64,000 nt of DNA, taken from the NCBI RefSeq assembly GCF_035325945.1, contig NZ_DAOKYX010000003.1, positions 62,001-126,000 on the forward strand, in the 5' to 3' direction. Under the pieces are notes generated by a model. The model was not told where the DNA came from and searched no databases. It was given only the letters and a program-made list of their open reading frames with translations. Positions 48,714 through 56,656 of this stretch are shown one piece after another (positions within the stretch are counted from its first letter, which is position 1; every line of letters begins with the position of its first letter). The position numbers and the translations under genes were made by a program. The stretch comes from Parvibaculum sp035325945. GTDB taxonomy: Bacteria > Pseudomonadota > Alphaproteobacteria > Parvibaculales > Parvibaculaceae.

Positions 48714-49846
48714 AAGAGCGGGTCGAGCGTCGCGACCAGAAGCGGGCCGAGGAAGAGCCTTCCGTCCTTCATCAGAACGGGAACATGGACCCGGCCCGAT
48801 TTGTCACCCTGCAACTGCGCGACAAGGCCGATGCCGACAAGCGCGACGCGCGCATCCTTCTCGTTGACGACCTTCGCCTTCACAAGCGCGCTCACGAGCC
48901 CCGCATAATCCGCGATGGCGGCATCGAGACGGCCTTCCGGCCGCATCTGCCGGTCGAGCGTCACCTCGCCCTGCGCCATGAGATCGAGCGCGCCCCATTT
49001 GATAGCGAGATCGGAAATGGCGAGCCTGCCACCATTGGCCAGCCATTCGCGTGACATCTCGACCGGGCTCGCATTGGTGCTTGGGGGCAGGTTGCGCAAG
49101 CGCGCCTGCGCGGCGAAAAGCGTCATGCGCTCGCCGAGAACCTTCGAAGCGGCGAGGCGCTCAAGGTCGATGTCGTCGCCTTGAAGTGCGATGTCATAGC
49201 TTGCCGCGTCGCCCGGCGCGGGTGGGCTTCCCGGATCCGTTGCGGCGGGCTGCGCGTGAAGCTGCAGACGACCGGCGGCGAAGCGGCCTTCCTTTCCCGC
49301 GCCTGCCTTGGCCCCGGGCTTGTCAGTGCCGGTATCGTGCAGCGCGACGAGATTGTTGATGTCGATGGCGAGCCGGCCGACCGGCGCGCCGTCGATGGCG
49401 ACATAGCTCGCCCATGCGCCGTCCGAAATCATGCTGACGGTGTGCGTTTGCCGCGCGGCGCCGGATACGTCGCGATATTTCAGAAGCTGTCCGCCCTCGA
49501 TCTTCAGCACGACGTGGCGGAGATTGTAGGGCAGGAAATCGGCTTCGAGATTTTCCGCCGACCATTCCCATGCTTCCGGCGCGTTCGGCGCGCGGATGAT
49601 GGGGGCGACGAAGTCGGCTTCGATGCGGTAGGGGAAACCCGAAATCGAGAATGTGTCCCAGCCGACGGCAATCTTCTCGGCAGGCGCGGCGGCGAAACGC
49701 TCGATCGCCTCACGCGTCTTGCCGGCGGCGACATACCAGTAGGCCGAATAGACGGCGAGCCCCGCGATGAGGACAAGTGTTGGCCCGAAAATGCGCCATG
49801 AAAATACAGGCGCGGCATTTCTCGTGTCGGGTGGTGTGCTCGTCAT
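48710..49846 (-). CDS. DUF2125 family protein, membrane-anchored
   Basis: A 378-residue protein with one N-terminal membrane helix ('GPTLVLIAGLAVYSAYWYVA') and a large periplasmic domain. 'IAVGWDTFSISGFPYRIEAD' and 'GALDLMAQGEVTLDRQMRPE' are features of DUF2125, a family common in alphaproteobacteria without an assigned function. It resembles AsmA-like beta-rich proteins in its repeated motif pattern, which is only impressionistic. ATG 49846 is chosen because the helix begins about 15 residues later; ATG 49876 is possible. It converges with tyrA and diverges from the ChaC gene across 60 bp. Confidence 0.85.
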   Translation of the reverse strand: MTSTPPDTRNAAPVFSWRIFGPTLVLIAGLAVYSAYWYVAAGKTREAIERFAAAPAEKIAVGWDTFSISGFPYRIEADFVAPIIRAPNAPEAWEWSAENLEADFLPYNLRHVVLKIEGGQLLKYRDVSGAARQTHTVSMISDGAWASYVAIDGAPVGRLAIDINNLVALHDTGTDKPGAKAGAGKEGRFAAGRLQLHAQPAATDPGSPPAPGDAASYDIALQGDDIDLERLAASKVLGERMTLFAAQARLRNLPPSTNASPVEMSREWLANGGRLAISDLAIKWGALDLMAQGEVTLDRQMRPEGRLDAAIADYAGLVSALVKAKVVNEKDARVALVGIGLVAQLQGDKSGRVHVPVLMKDGRLFLGPLLVATLDPLF

Positions 49847-49906
49847 GGTGTCGATAATATCCGCCGCGCCGTTCATGAAATCCAGAACATGCTTCCGGGG
49901 CACAGG

Positions 49907-50455
49907 ATGCAGGATTTATGGGTCTTTGGATATGGGTCGCTGATGTGGCGGCCGGGTTTCGAGCATGAGGAGCGCAGGCCCGCGCTTCTCAGGGGCTATC
50001 GCCGTTCATTCTGCGTCTACAGCCATGTGCACCGAGGCACGCCGGAGCGGCCGGGCCTCGTTTTCGGCCTCGATGCGGGCGGCGCCTGCCGGGGCGTCGC
50101 CTTTCGCGTGGCGGCTTCGCGGGCGGAGGAAACGCGGCGCTATCTGCAGGCGCGCGAGCAGGTGACATCGGTTTATGTCGAAGCGTTGAAAAACGTCGAA
50201 CTCGTCGACGAGAAGCGCCGCGTCGAGGCGCTCTGCTTCATCGTCGACCGCAGGCATCCGCAATATGCGGGCGCGCTTCCCTTCGAGCGGCAGGTCGAAA
50301 TCGTCGCGGGCGCGGAGGGGCGGTCGGGCCGGAATCCCGACTATCTGGAAAGCACGGTCCGCCATCTCGAGGAAACGGGCATTGCCGATCGTGAGCTTAC
50401 GCGCCTCTGGCACGCCGTAGCGGAGCGCCTGCCTCTACCCGATCGGCGCCGGTGA
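49907..50455 (+). CDS. ChaC-like gamma-glutamylcyclotransferase
   Basis: A 182-residue ChaC-family protein. The signature 'WVFGYGSLMWRPGFEHEERR' starts the domain, and a likely catalytic Glu is in 'RRYLQAREQVTSVY'. Members cleave glutathione to 5-oxoproline and Cys-Gly. ATG 49907 follows a GGGGCACAGG-type sequence and starts the family domain. The last 59 bp of the gene overlap the 3' end of the convergent YcaQ-like gene, an unusually long overlap. It is separate from gloB, which also uses a glutathione conjugate, so any pathway link is speculative. Confidence 0.88.
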   Translation: MQDLWVFGYGSLMWRPGFEHEERRPALLRGYRRSFCVYSHVHRGTPERPGLVFGLDAGGACRGVAFRVAASRAEETRRYLQAREQVTSVYVEALKNVELVDEKRRVEALCFIVDRRHPQYAGALPFERQVEIVAGAEGRSGRNPDYLESTVRHLEETGIADRELTRLWHAVAERLPLPDRRR

Positions 50456-51602
50456 AGCTGGCAAGTTTGCCAAGCGCATCCTCGATCGCGGCCTTGCGCG
50501 TCTTGTCGAGCTTCACACTCGGTTCGAGCCACATGCCTTTCACTTCGAGCAGGCCCTTGTCGCGATGCGTCTTCAGGTCCGCGCGCGCAACGAAGCGGTC
50601 GCCTTCGAGGATCGGCAGCACATAGTAGCCATAGCGTCGTTTCGCCTCGGGCATGAAGATCTCGATACGGTAGTCGAAACCGAAAAGACGGATCGTGCGT
50701 TTTCTGTCGCGAATCGCCGGATCGAAAGGCGAGAGGAGCCGCGCGCCATCAGGCATCTCGTCGAGCGCGGCGAGCTGCGCTTCGATGCCGGGCAGTGCGA
50801 GCGCTGGTTTCCGCGTGCCGTCGGCGCCTTCGACGGCGACCTCGACGATCTCCTTCCGGCGCAGCGCCGCCTTCGCCCAGGCCCGTGCCTCAGCGATCTC
50901 GACGAGGTCGAAGAAGGCGGCGATCTCCGTGGGCGTCGCCATGGCGAGGCGTTCCAGCGCCTCGCGGCAGGCCCAATCGACCGTCTGGCCGCGCGTGGGG
51001 CGCGCCTTGCGCCATTCATCCGGGATCACGCGCGGGGCGAGATCATAGACCTTCTCGAAGCCGTCGCGCCGCGCGATGGCGAGCTCGCCCGTGCGCCAGA
51101 GATATTCGAGCGCCGTCTTCGAGGGGCCCCAGCCCCACCAGCCGCCTTCGCCCTTGTCCTCGAAATCGCGCGCGGCGAGCGCGCCTTCCTTGCGGATGCG
51201 GGCGCGCACATTGCGGATCGTCTTTTCGGGCTCGGGGCCGAAGCGCTGCCGCCAGCGCGGATGATTGATGCGCGCCTTCGCCGCGCGAAAGCGGTGATGC
51301 CAGTGCGGGTAGAATTCGATGGGGATGAGCGAGGCGTCGTGCGTCCAGTGCTCGAAGAGGGCGCGGTGCTCGTGATGGAGGGCGTGGAGGGTTTCGCGCC
51401 TGTATCCTCCCGCGCGCGAAAAGAGGATCATGTGGTGGGCGCGTTCCACCGTGTTGACGGAATCGAGTTGCACGAAGCCGAGCTTGCGCACCAGCGCGAG
51501 CGTTTCCTCATGGTCGAGCGCGTGAGCGGCGCGAAGCCCGAGTGCGTGGCGGTCGAGAAAGAGGCGGCGGGCATCGCCATTCGATATGTCGAGAGGCGTC
51601 AT
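50397..51602 (-). CDS. YcaQ-like winged-helix DNA glycosylase family protein
   Basis: A 401-residue protein of the YcaQ/AlkX (HTH_42) family. The catalytic QxD motif is 'GFVQLDSVNTVERAHHMILF', and the C-terminal sections 'YDLAPRVIPDEWRKARPTRG' and 'ARLLSPFDPAIRDRKRTIRL' also agree. E. coli YcaQ unhooks interstrand DNA crosslinks. The gene follows the VOC gene with a four-base ATGA overlap and overlaps the convergent ChaC gene by 59 bp. ATG 51602 is chosen as it starts 'MTPLDISNGDARRLF'; the longer open frame begins at 51779 inside the VOC gene. The DNA-repair role is by family. Confidence 0.86.
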   Translation of the reverse strand: MTPLDISNGDARRLFLDRHALGLRAAHALDHEETLALVRKLGFVQLDSVNTVERAHHMILFSRAGGYRRETLHALHHEHRALFEHWTHDASLIPIEFYPHWHHRFRAAKARINHPRWRQRFGPEPEKTIRNVRARIRKEGALAARDFEDKGEGGWWGWGPSKTALEYLWRTGELAIARRDGFEKVYDLAPRVIPDEWRKARPTRGQTVDWACREALERLAMATPTEIAAFFDLVEIAEARAWAKAALRRKEIVEVAVEGADGTRKPALALPGIEAQLAALDEMPDGARLLSPFDPAIRDRKRTIRLFGFDYRIEIFMPEAKRRYGYYVLPILEGDRFVARADLKTHRDKGLLEVKGMWLEPSVKLDKTRKAAIEDALGKLASFTGADRVEAGAPLRRARGA

Positions 51603-52018
51603 GCGGGCCGCGGCTCGAAGACATATTCGAGTTTCAGCCCGTCCGGGTCCGCGAACATGACGGCGTAGTAGCCCTCGCCATATTCGGGATAGTCCGCAGG
51701 CGGATCGAGAACGGCCGCATCCATCGTGACGAGCAGCCTGTGGAGCGCATCCACATCCTCGCGGCTTTCCGCGCGCCATGCGACATGGTGAAGGCCCGGC
51801 GAATAGCGATCGTGGCGGCGCGATCTGCCTTCGCCTTTCGCGGCGAAGATACCGATGGTTGGCAGATGGCCGGGCGAGACTGCATGTTCCCAGTCGATGC
51901 CGTTTTCATCCTCCGACCAGCGGCGATAGCCCATATGGCCGAGCACGGCGTCATAGAAGGGCGCCGAGCGCGCGACGTCGGAGACGGTGAGGTCGAGATG
52001 GTGGAAGAGGCCGCGCAT
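51599..52018 (-). CDS. VOC/glyoxalase-fold small protein
   Basis: A 139-residue single-domain VOC protein: 'GLFHHLDLTVSDVARSAPFY' at the N-terminus, 'GLHHVAWRAESREDVDALHR' in the middle, 'GYYAVMFADPDGLKLEYVFE' at the C-terminus. Histidine and Glu are positioned as metal ligands. Its substrate could be a lactoylglutathione-like or antibiotic-like compound, as in other VOC families. It overlaps the YcaQ-like gene by four bases and lies five bases after the CreA gene, so a three-gene operon is likely. ATG 52018 is preferred to 52039. Confidence 0.83.
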   Translation of the reverse strand: MRGLFHHLDLTVSDVARSAPFYDAVLGHMGYRRWSEDENGIDWEHAVSPGHLPTIGIFAAKGEGRSRRHDRYSPGLHHVAWRAESREDVDALHRLLVTMDAAVLDPPADYPEYGEGYYAVMFADPDGLKLEYVFEPRPA

Positions 52019-52023
52019 TTGCC

Positions 52024-52500
52024 TCAGCGGCCCGTCCATGGCGTCACGGGCACGCTCGCCACCGCGTTGAAGGGCGAGCCGTCGATGATCTTGTCGCTGA
52101 TGGCGAGGTAGACGAGCGTTCTGCGCCTCGCATCGACGATGCGATAGACCTTCGTGTGCTTGAAGAAGACGGAAGTCTTTTCGGAATAGACCTTCTCGCG
52201 CGATTTGAGTTTCGTGAGGTCGGCGGTGACGGGCCCCGTCTGGATGCAGGAGAGCGAGAAGCGCGACGGGTCTTCGGCGAGACCCACCATGCCGGACATG
52301 CCGCCCGTGCGGGCCTGCGCGATGTAGCAGGTGACGCCGCCCACCTTCTCGTCGTCGAAACCCGAGACGCAGACCTTGTCATTCGCGCCCATGACGCGGA
52401 ATGTGGTCGAGACGCAATCTATGTCGTCGGCGCGGGCGGGCGATGTGAGCGCAAGCGCGGCGAGAAGCCCTAGGCACGCGCTGACCAGAAGCGTTCGCAT
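52024..52500 (-). CDS. CreA family protein, exported
   Basis: A 158-residue protein with a signal peptide ('TLLVSACLGLLAALALTSPA', cleavage likely after ARA) and the CreA domain: 'DDIDCVSTTFRVMGANDKVC' and 'DPSRFSLSCIQTGPVTADLT'. Cysteines at the mature N-terminus may form disulfides. CreA is an uncharacterised periplasmic protein first named near the creBCD system in E. coli; no creBCD genes are near here. The gene is upstream of and probably co-transcribed with the VOC gene. ATG 52500 is chosen because the signal peptide begins there. Confidence 0.87.
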   Translation of the reverse strand: MRTLLVSACLGLLAALALTSPARADDIDCVSTTFRVMGANDKVCVSGFDDEKVGGVTCYIAQARTGGMSGMVGLAEDPSRFSLSCIQTGPVTADLTKLKSREKVYSEKTSVFFKHTKVYRIVDARRRTLVYLAISDKIIDGSPFNAVASVPVTPWTGR

Positions 52501-52557
52501 GGCGACGATGTCCCTTTGCGGCCGGTGCCCCCTGTCTTTCGCGGGCATGTCGCGATG

Positions 52558-53139
52558 TTACCCGCAAATCGCGCGCTGTCGATCAAACTTGTTCCAGCGG
52601 ATCGCATAGCCGCCGCGCACCATGGCGCAGTTGAGTTCCGTGCCGGCCGATGTGCGGCAGATGGCGGTCACGCGGCCATAGCTCGTGCCGGTAGCCTCGC
52701 AGGTGAGCCTTTGACCGAGCGCGAGCGCTTCGAGCGCTCGTTTGGCGGCCGCTCCCGAAGCGCCGGGGCATGGATGTCCGGGCAGGCAGGTTTCGTCGAG
52801 TTCGCGCGCGGCGATCGCATGAAGGCGGATTTTCGGCCCCTCGGCGCAATAGATGGGGCCGTCCCCGTCGTGAACGCCGGTCACCGTGCAGGTGAAGGCA
52901 CCCGCAGGCGCAGGCGCGGGCAGGGAAGCCACGCGCGGGCGGATCGCTTCCGGGAAGGGGAAGTAATAGACGAGGCCGAAGACGCTGGCGGCGAAAAGCA
53001 GCGTCACGAGCGCGAAGGATGGCCGCCAGAGCCTCTCGCACTCCCGCTTCGCCGGCGCGTTGTGCGAGGACTTGCGGTATGGGCCCGGCGTGCGTTGGGC
53101 CCGTCTGAAATTTGGATATTTGTCCCGTGCGGAAAACAT
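52558..53139 (-). CDS. SNase-like (thermonuclease family) protein, single membrane anchor
   Basis: A 193-residue protein. An Arg-rich N-terminus is followed by a membrane helix ('FALVTLLFAASVFGLVYYF'). The staphylococcal-nuclease-like domain has 'CTVTGVHDGDGPIYCAEGPK', 'IRLHAIAARELDETC' and 'SYGRVTAIC'. Catalytic Arg, Glu and Arg residues appear to be conserved, but the IDAPE motif reads IAARE, losing the Asp that helps hold calcium. Activity may thus be altered. Extra cysteines suggest disulfides in the periplasm. It lies 57 bp upstream of the CreA gene in the same direction. Confidence 0.75.
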   Translation of the reverse strand: MFSARDKYPNFRRAQRTPGPYRKSSHNAPAKRECERLWRPSFALVTLLFAASVFGLVYYFPFPEAIRPRVASLPAPAPAGAFTCTVTGVHDGDGPIYCAEGPKIRLHAIAARELDETCLPGHPCPGASGAAAKRALEALALGQRLTCEATGTSYGRVTAICRTSAGTELNCAMVRGGYAIRWNKFDRQRAICG

Positions 53140-53144
53140 GCGTC

Positions 53145-53392
53145 CATCCGGAAGCCGGGGCGGTTCCGGATGAAGATAGTTATCGGGCCTTAAGGCTTCC
53201 CGGCTTTGCGGCCGCCAATTTGTTTCAAATTGGACGGGCTCGCGGGTGGTTTGCCGTCATTGCGGCAAGGGGCGATGAGAGGTTGAGCCCGCAGTCTCGC
53301 GCGGATCGTTATGGCCGGCTTGTCCGGGCCATCCACGTTTTCATGCGCGCTTTGAAACTGGCTCCCGCATGCCCCGCATGAAGCCGGGCATG
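53145..53392. repeat. Three hairpins in the spacer between SNase-like and nrdJ genes
   Basis: Three inverted repeats fill this otherwise gene-free stretch. CATCCGGAA/TTCCGGATG has a 10-base loop (53145-53172). CCAATTTG-TTT-CAAATTGG is perfect (53215-53233). CATGCCCCGC/GCCGGGCATG has one mismatch and an ATGAA loop (53368-53392). The last, 21 bp past the nrdJ stop, resembles common alphaproteobacterial intergenic palindromes and may act as its terminator. No T-runs follow. Confidence 0.6.
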
Positions 53393-53413
53393 ACGCCTAT
53401 GGGAGCCGATCGC

Positions 53414-55726
53414 TCAACTGCATTTCGAAAAGCCGCAGGAGGTGCAGGTCTCGCAGCCTTCCTGACGGATCATCGCGCGCTCGCCGCAGCGCGGGCAGCC
53501 CTTGAGCTTCGCCGCGCTCGTGCCCTGTTCGGGCTTTTCGCCCACAATGGCGCGGACGGCTTCCTGCAGCGGGTGGCCGTCCTCCTTCGCGATGAAGCCC
53601 GTGTCGATCATGTGCTGCTCGATCACCTCGCCGATGGCGGCGAGCAGGCTCGGCACATAGCGGCCCTTCATCCATGAGCCGCCGCGCGGATCGAAGACGG
53701 CCTTCAGTTCCTCCACCACGAAGGTCACGTCGCCGCCGCGGCGGAAGACGGCCGAGATCATGCGCGTCAGCGCCACCGTCCAGGCGTAGTGCTCCATGTT
53801 CTTCGAGTTGATGAAGATCTCGAAGGGGCGGCGCCTGCCGTCCTGCACGATGTCGTTGATGGTGATGTAGATCGCGTGGTCGCTCTCCGGCCATTGCAGC
53901 TTGTAGGTGAAGCCCGGCAGCACCGTCTCGCGCTCGAGCGGCTTCGACATGTAGACGACGCCATCCTTCTCGTAGGGCGTCTGCTTCGGCGCGTTGAGCG
54001 GCAGGGCGGGTTGCGTCTCCCCGGCGCTCGGGGCGGTATCGACCGAGAGCACGGAGCCGCGCACATCGCTCGGGCGGTAGGTGGTGCAGCCCTTGAGCCC
54101 CTGCTCATAGGCCTGCATGTAAACATCCTTGAACGCCTCGAAGGAAATGTCCTCCGGCACGTTGATCGTCTTGGAGATCGAGCTGTCGATATAGTCCTGG
54201 CAGGCGGCCTGAACCGCGATGTGCTCGGCCGGCGTCAGTTCCTGCGCGTTGACGAAATAATCCGGCAGCGCCGCCGTCTCGCCGAACGCCGCGCGGAACT
54301 TCATCACCGCGTAATCGACCACCTGCTCCTCGCGCCGCGTGCCGTCGGGCATCAGCACCTTGCGCGTGTAGGAATAGGCGAAAACGGGCTCGATGCCGGA
54401 CGAGACGTTGCCCGCGAAGAGCGAGATCGTGCCCGTCGGCGCGATGGAGGTGACGAGCGCGTTGCGGATACCGTGCCGCGCGATCGCCTCGCGCACGTCC
54501 TCGTCGAGCGTGGCGATGGTCTCGCCGGCGAGATAGGCGTCGCGGTCATAGAGCGGGAAGGGGCCCTTCTCCTTCGCGATCTCGACGGAAGCGAGATAGG
54601 CGGCGCGGGAGAGCGCGCGCATCCACTTGCGGATGAGCGCGATCGAGGCGGGCGCGCCATAGCGCTGGCGGCACATGATGAGCGCGTCGGCGAGCCCCGT
54701 GACGCCGAGGCCGATGCGGCGCTTGGCCTGCGCCTCATGCGCCTGCTGGGGCAGCGGGAAGCGCGAGACATCGACGACATTGTCCATCGCGCGGATGGCG
54801 ACGCGAACGAGGCCGTCGAGTTCCTTCTCGTCGATCCGCGCCTTCTCCGTGAACGGATCACGGACGAGCGCGGCAAGGTTGATCGAGCCGAGCAGGCAGG
54901 CGCCATAGGGCGGCAGGGGCTGCTCGCCGCAGGGGTTCGTCGCGTGGATCGTCTCGCAATAATGGAGATTGTTGCGCGCGTTGATGCGGTCGATGAAGAT
55001 GACGCCGGGCTCCGCATAGGCATAGGTCGCGGAGATGATCCTGTCCCAGAGCGCGCGGGCCTTCAGCGTCCTGAAGACCTGACCGCCAAAGACGAGCGGC
55101 CAGTCGGCATCGGCCTTCACCGCCGCCATGAAGGCGTCGGTCACCAGCACCGAGAGGTTGAACATGGTGAGGCGGCCGGGCTCGCGCTTGGCGTCGATGA
55201 ATTGCTCGATGTCGGGATGGTCGCAGCGCATCGTCGCCATCATGGCGCCGCGGCGCGAGCCCGCCGACATGATGGTGCGGCACATGGCGTCCCAGACATC
55301 CATGAAGGAGAGGGGGCCGGAGGCGTCCGCGCCGACGCCCTTCACGGGCGCGCCGCGGGGGCGCAGCGAGGAGAAGTCGTAGCCGATGCCGCCGCCCTGC
55401 TGCATGGTGAGGGCGGCTTCCTTCAGGCTTTCGAAGATGCCGGCCATCGTGTCCGGAATCTCGCCCATGACGAAGCAGTTGAAGAGGGTGACGTCGCGGC
55501 GCGTGCCCGCGCCCGCGATGATCCGGCCCGCCGGAAGGAAGCGATAGCCCGCCAGGGCGTCACGGAAGCGCCCGGCCCATTCGGCCCGCGCCTCGGGCGC
55601 CTCGGCCTCGGCAAGCGCATTGGCGATGCGCGTCCAGGTGTCCTCGACGGTCAGGTCCACAGGGGTCCCGTCTTCGCCCCGGAGGCGGTATTTCATATCC
55701 CAGATCTGTTCGGCGATCGGATGCAT
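53414..55726 (-). CDS. nrdJ: Vitamin B12-dependent ribonucleotide reductase (class II)
   Basis: A 770-residue adenosylcobalamin-dependent ribonucleotide reductase. It shows 'GGIGYDFSSLRPRGAPVKGV', 'CRTIMSAGSRRGAMMATMRC', the active-site loop 'HATNPCGEQPLPPYGACLLG' and 'IAPTGTISLFAGNVSSGIEP'. Its C-terminus is a cysteine-rich zinc-ribbon tail ('KGCPRCGERAMIRQEGCETC') typical of NrdJ. It makes deoxynucleotides from nucleoside diphosphates or triphosphates without oxygen dependence. ATG 55726 is used after AAGG; the longer frame starts at 55813. A promoter-like pair lies 30-60 bp upstream. No NrdAB genes or cobalamin genes are nearby. Confidence 0.96.
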   Translation of the reverse strand: MHPIAEQIWDMKYRLRGEDGTPVDLTVEDTWTRIANALAEAEAPEARAEWAGRFRDALAGYRFLPAGRIIAGAGTRRDVTLFNCFVMGEIPDTMAGIFESLKEAALTMQQGGGIGYDFSSLRPRGAPVKGVGADASGPLSFMDVWDAMCRTIMSAGSRRGAMMATMRCDHPDIEQFIDAKREPGRLTMFNLSVLVTDAFMAAVKADADWPLVFGGQVFRTLKARALWDRIISATYAYAEPGVIFIDRINARNNLHYCETIHATNPCGEQPLPPYGACLLGSINLAALVRDPFTEKARIDEKELDGLVRVAIRAMDNVVDVSRFPLPQQAHEAQAKRRIGLGVTGLADALIMCRQRYGAPASIALIRKWMRALSRAAYLASVEIAKEKGPFPLYDRDAYLAGETIATLDEDVREAIARHGIRNALVTSIAPTGTISLFAGNVSSGIEPVFAYSYTRKVLMPDGTRREEQVVDYAVMKFRAAFGETAALPDYFVNAQELTPAEHIAVQAACQDYIDSSISKTINVPEDISFEAFKDVYMQAYEQGLKGCTTYRPSDVRGSVLSVDTAPSAGETQPALPLNAPKQTPYEKDGVVYMSKPLERETVLPGFTYKLQWPESDHAIYITINDIVQDGRRRPFEIFINSKNMEHYAWTVALTRMISAVFRRGGDVTFVVEELKAVFDPRGGSWMKGRYVPSLLAAIGEVIEQHMIDTGFIAKEDGHPLQEAVRAIVGEKPEQGTSAAKLKGCPRCGERAMIRQEGCETCTSCGFSKCS

Positions 55727-55755
55727 GGCGGCCTTCGAATTCGTTTGAGAGGGGC

Positions 55756-55785
55756 AGCCTAGTCCCAGCGGTTCGGCCGGGTCAA
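55756..55785 (-). promoter_or_regulatory. Putative nrdJ promoter
   Basis: On the minus strand TTGACC (plus 55780-55785) and TAGGCT (plus 55756-55761) are separated by 18 bases, giving a leader of about 22 nt. Upstream (55800-55905) are three TGTGG-containing stretches on the minus strand that resemble DnaA boxes only loosely. Confidence 0.5.
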
Positions 55786-55918
55786 TGTTCTCTTTTTGTC
55801 CAGAACAAGCCACAGGCTGAGACAGGTTAAAAGCCTGAAATGTCTATATGATTACCGTTATCCCCGATTTCCACAGGCAGGGCGGACGAATCTGTCCACA
55901 TGAGTCGCGGCAGGGCGC

Positions 55919-56635
55919 TCAGCCAGCCATGCCGGCTTCGTCGAGGAGTTTTCCGGTCGCACCCTCGATGCGGGCTTCGAGTTCGGCCATGAAGGCCTGC
56001 CGGTCGAAGCCCGGAGCTATCGGTTCAAGAAATTCGATGAGGATGGTGCCGGGGCGGCGAAGGAACTTCCGGCGCGGCCAGAAAAGACCGGAATTGACGG
56101 CCACGGGCACGCAGGCCACGCCGAGCTGGCGGTAGAGGGCGGCGACGCCGGGCTTGTAGTCGGGGGCTGCCCCCGGCGCGACGCGGTGCCCCTCGGGAAA
56201 GATGACGATCGGCCGGCTGGCCGCCGCCGCCGCCTTGCCCTGCGAGACGAGGCTTCTGAGCGCATTGGCGCCCGAGCCCCGGTCGATGGCGATCATGCCG
56301 GTCTTGCGGGAGAACCAGCCGTAATAGGGGATCCACAGAAGCTCCTGCTTCATCACCATGGCGGGGTCGTTGAGGATCGCCGTGTAGATGATCGTGTCCC
56401 ACATGGACTGATGCTTGGAGGCGACGAGGACGGCGCCTTCCGGGAGCCTGCCCCTGATCTCGTAGCGTGTGCCCGCGACGATGCGCAGGAGCCACATGGT
56501 GAGGTGCGACCACTGCCTCATGGCCCATACCGACCAGCCCCTCGGCAGCGCGAGAAGCGGCGTCGCGGCGACGATGATGACGACGGTCGAGAGATAGAAG
56601 GCGAGGTTGAAGGCGATTGAGCGGAGCCAGAGCAA
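55919..56635 (-). CDS. plsC: 1-acyl-sn-glycerol-3-phosphate acyltransferase
   Basis: A 238-residue PlsC-family acyltransferase. A hydrophobic N-terminus anchors it in the inner membrane. The HX4D catalytic motif is 'LVASKHQSMWDTIIY', the second motif is 'WFSRKTGMIAIDRGSG', and the third is 'IVIFPEGHRVAPG'. It converts lysophosphatidic acid to phosphatidic acid in phospholipid synthesis. It is 21 bp after the YdcF-like gene in the same direction, so the two may share a transcript with ftsX and ftsE upstream. Family members with other acyl acceptors exist, but the motif set is typical of PlsC. Confidence 0.9.
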   Translation of the reverse strand: MLWLRSIAFNLAFYLSTVVIIVAATPLLALPRGWSVWAMRQWSHLTMWLLRIVAGTRYEIRGRLPEGAVLVASKHQSMWDTIIYTAILNDPAMVMKQELLWIPYYGWFSRKTGMIAIDRGSGANALRSLVSQGKAAAAASRPIVIFPEGHRVAPGAAPDYKPGVAALYRQLGVACVPVAVNSGLFWPRRKFLRRPGTILIEFLEPIAPGFDRQAFMAELEARIEGATGKLLDEAGMAG

Positions 56636-56656
56636 GCGGGGGTGTTCCTTTCAGCC

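Noticed and set aside
53112..53381. An 89-codon plus-strand frame
   Set aside because: No ribosome site or domain; it crosses several hairpins in a region that looks intergenic.
53789..55762. A 657-codon open frame on the plus strand
   Set aside because: Antisense to nrdJ, which is intact and strongly conserved; composition is typical of a shadow frame.
55727..55918. Cobalamin riboswitch before the B12-dependent reductase
   Set aside because: The AAGCCAC seen is on the wrong strand and the region is too short for the conserved core.
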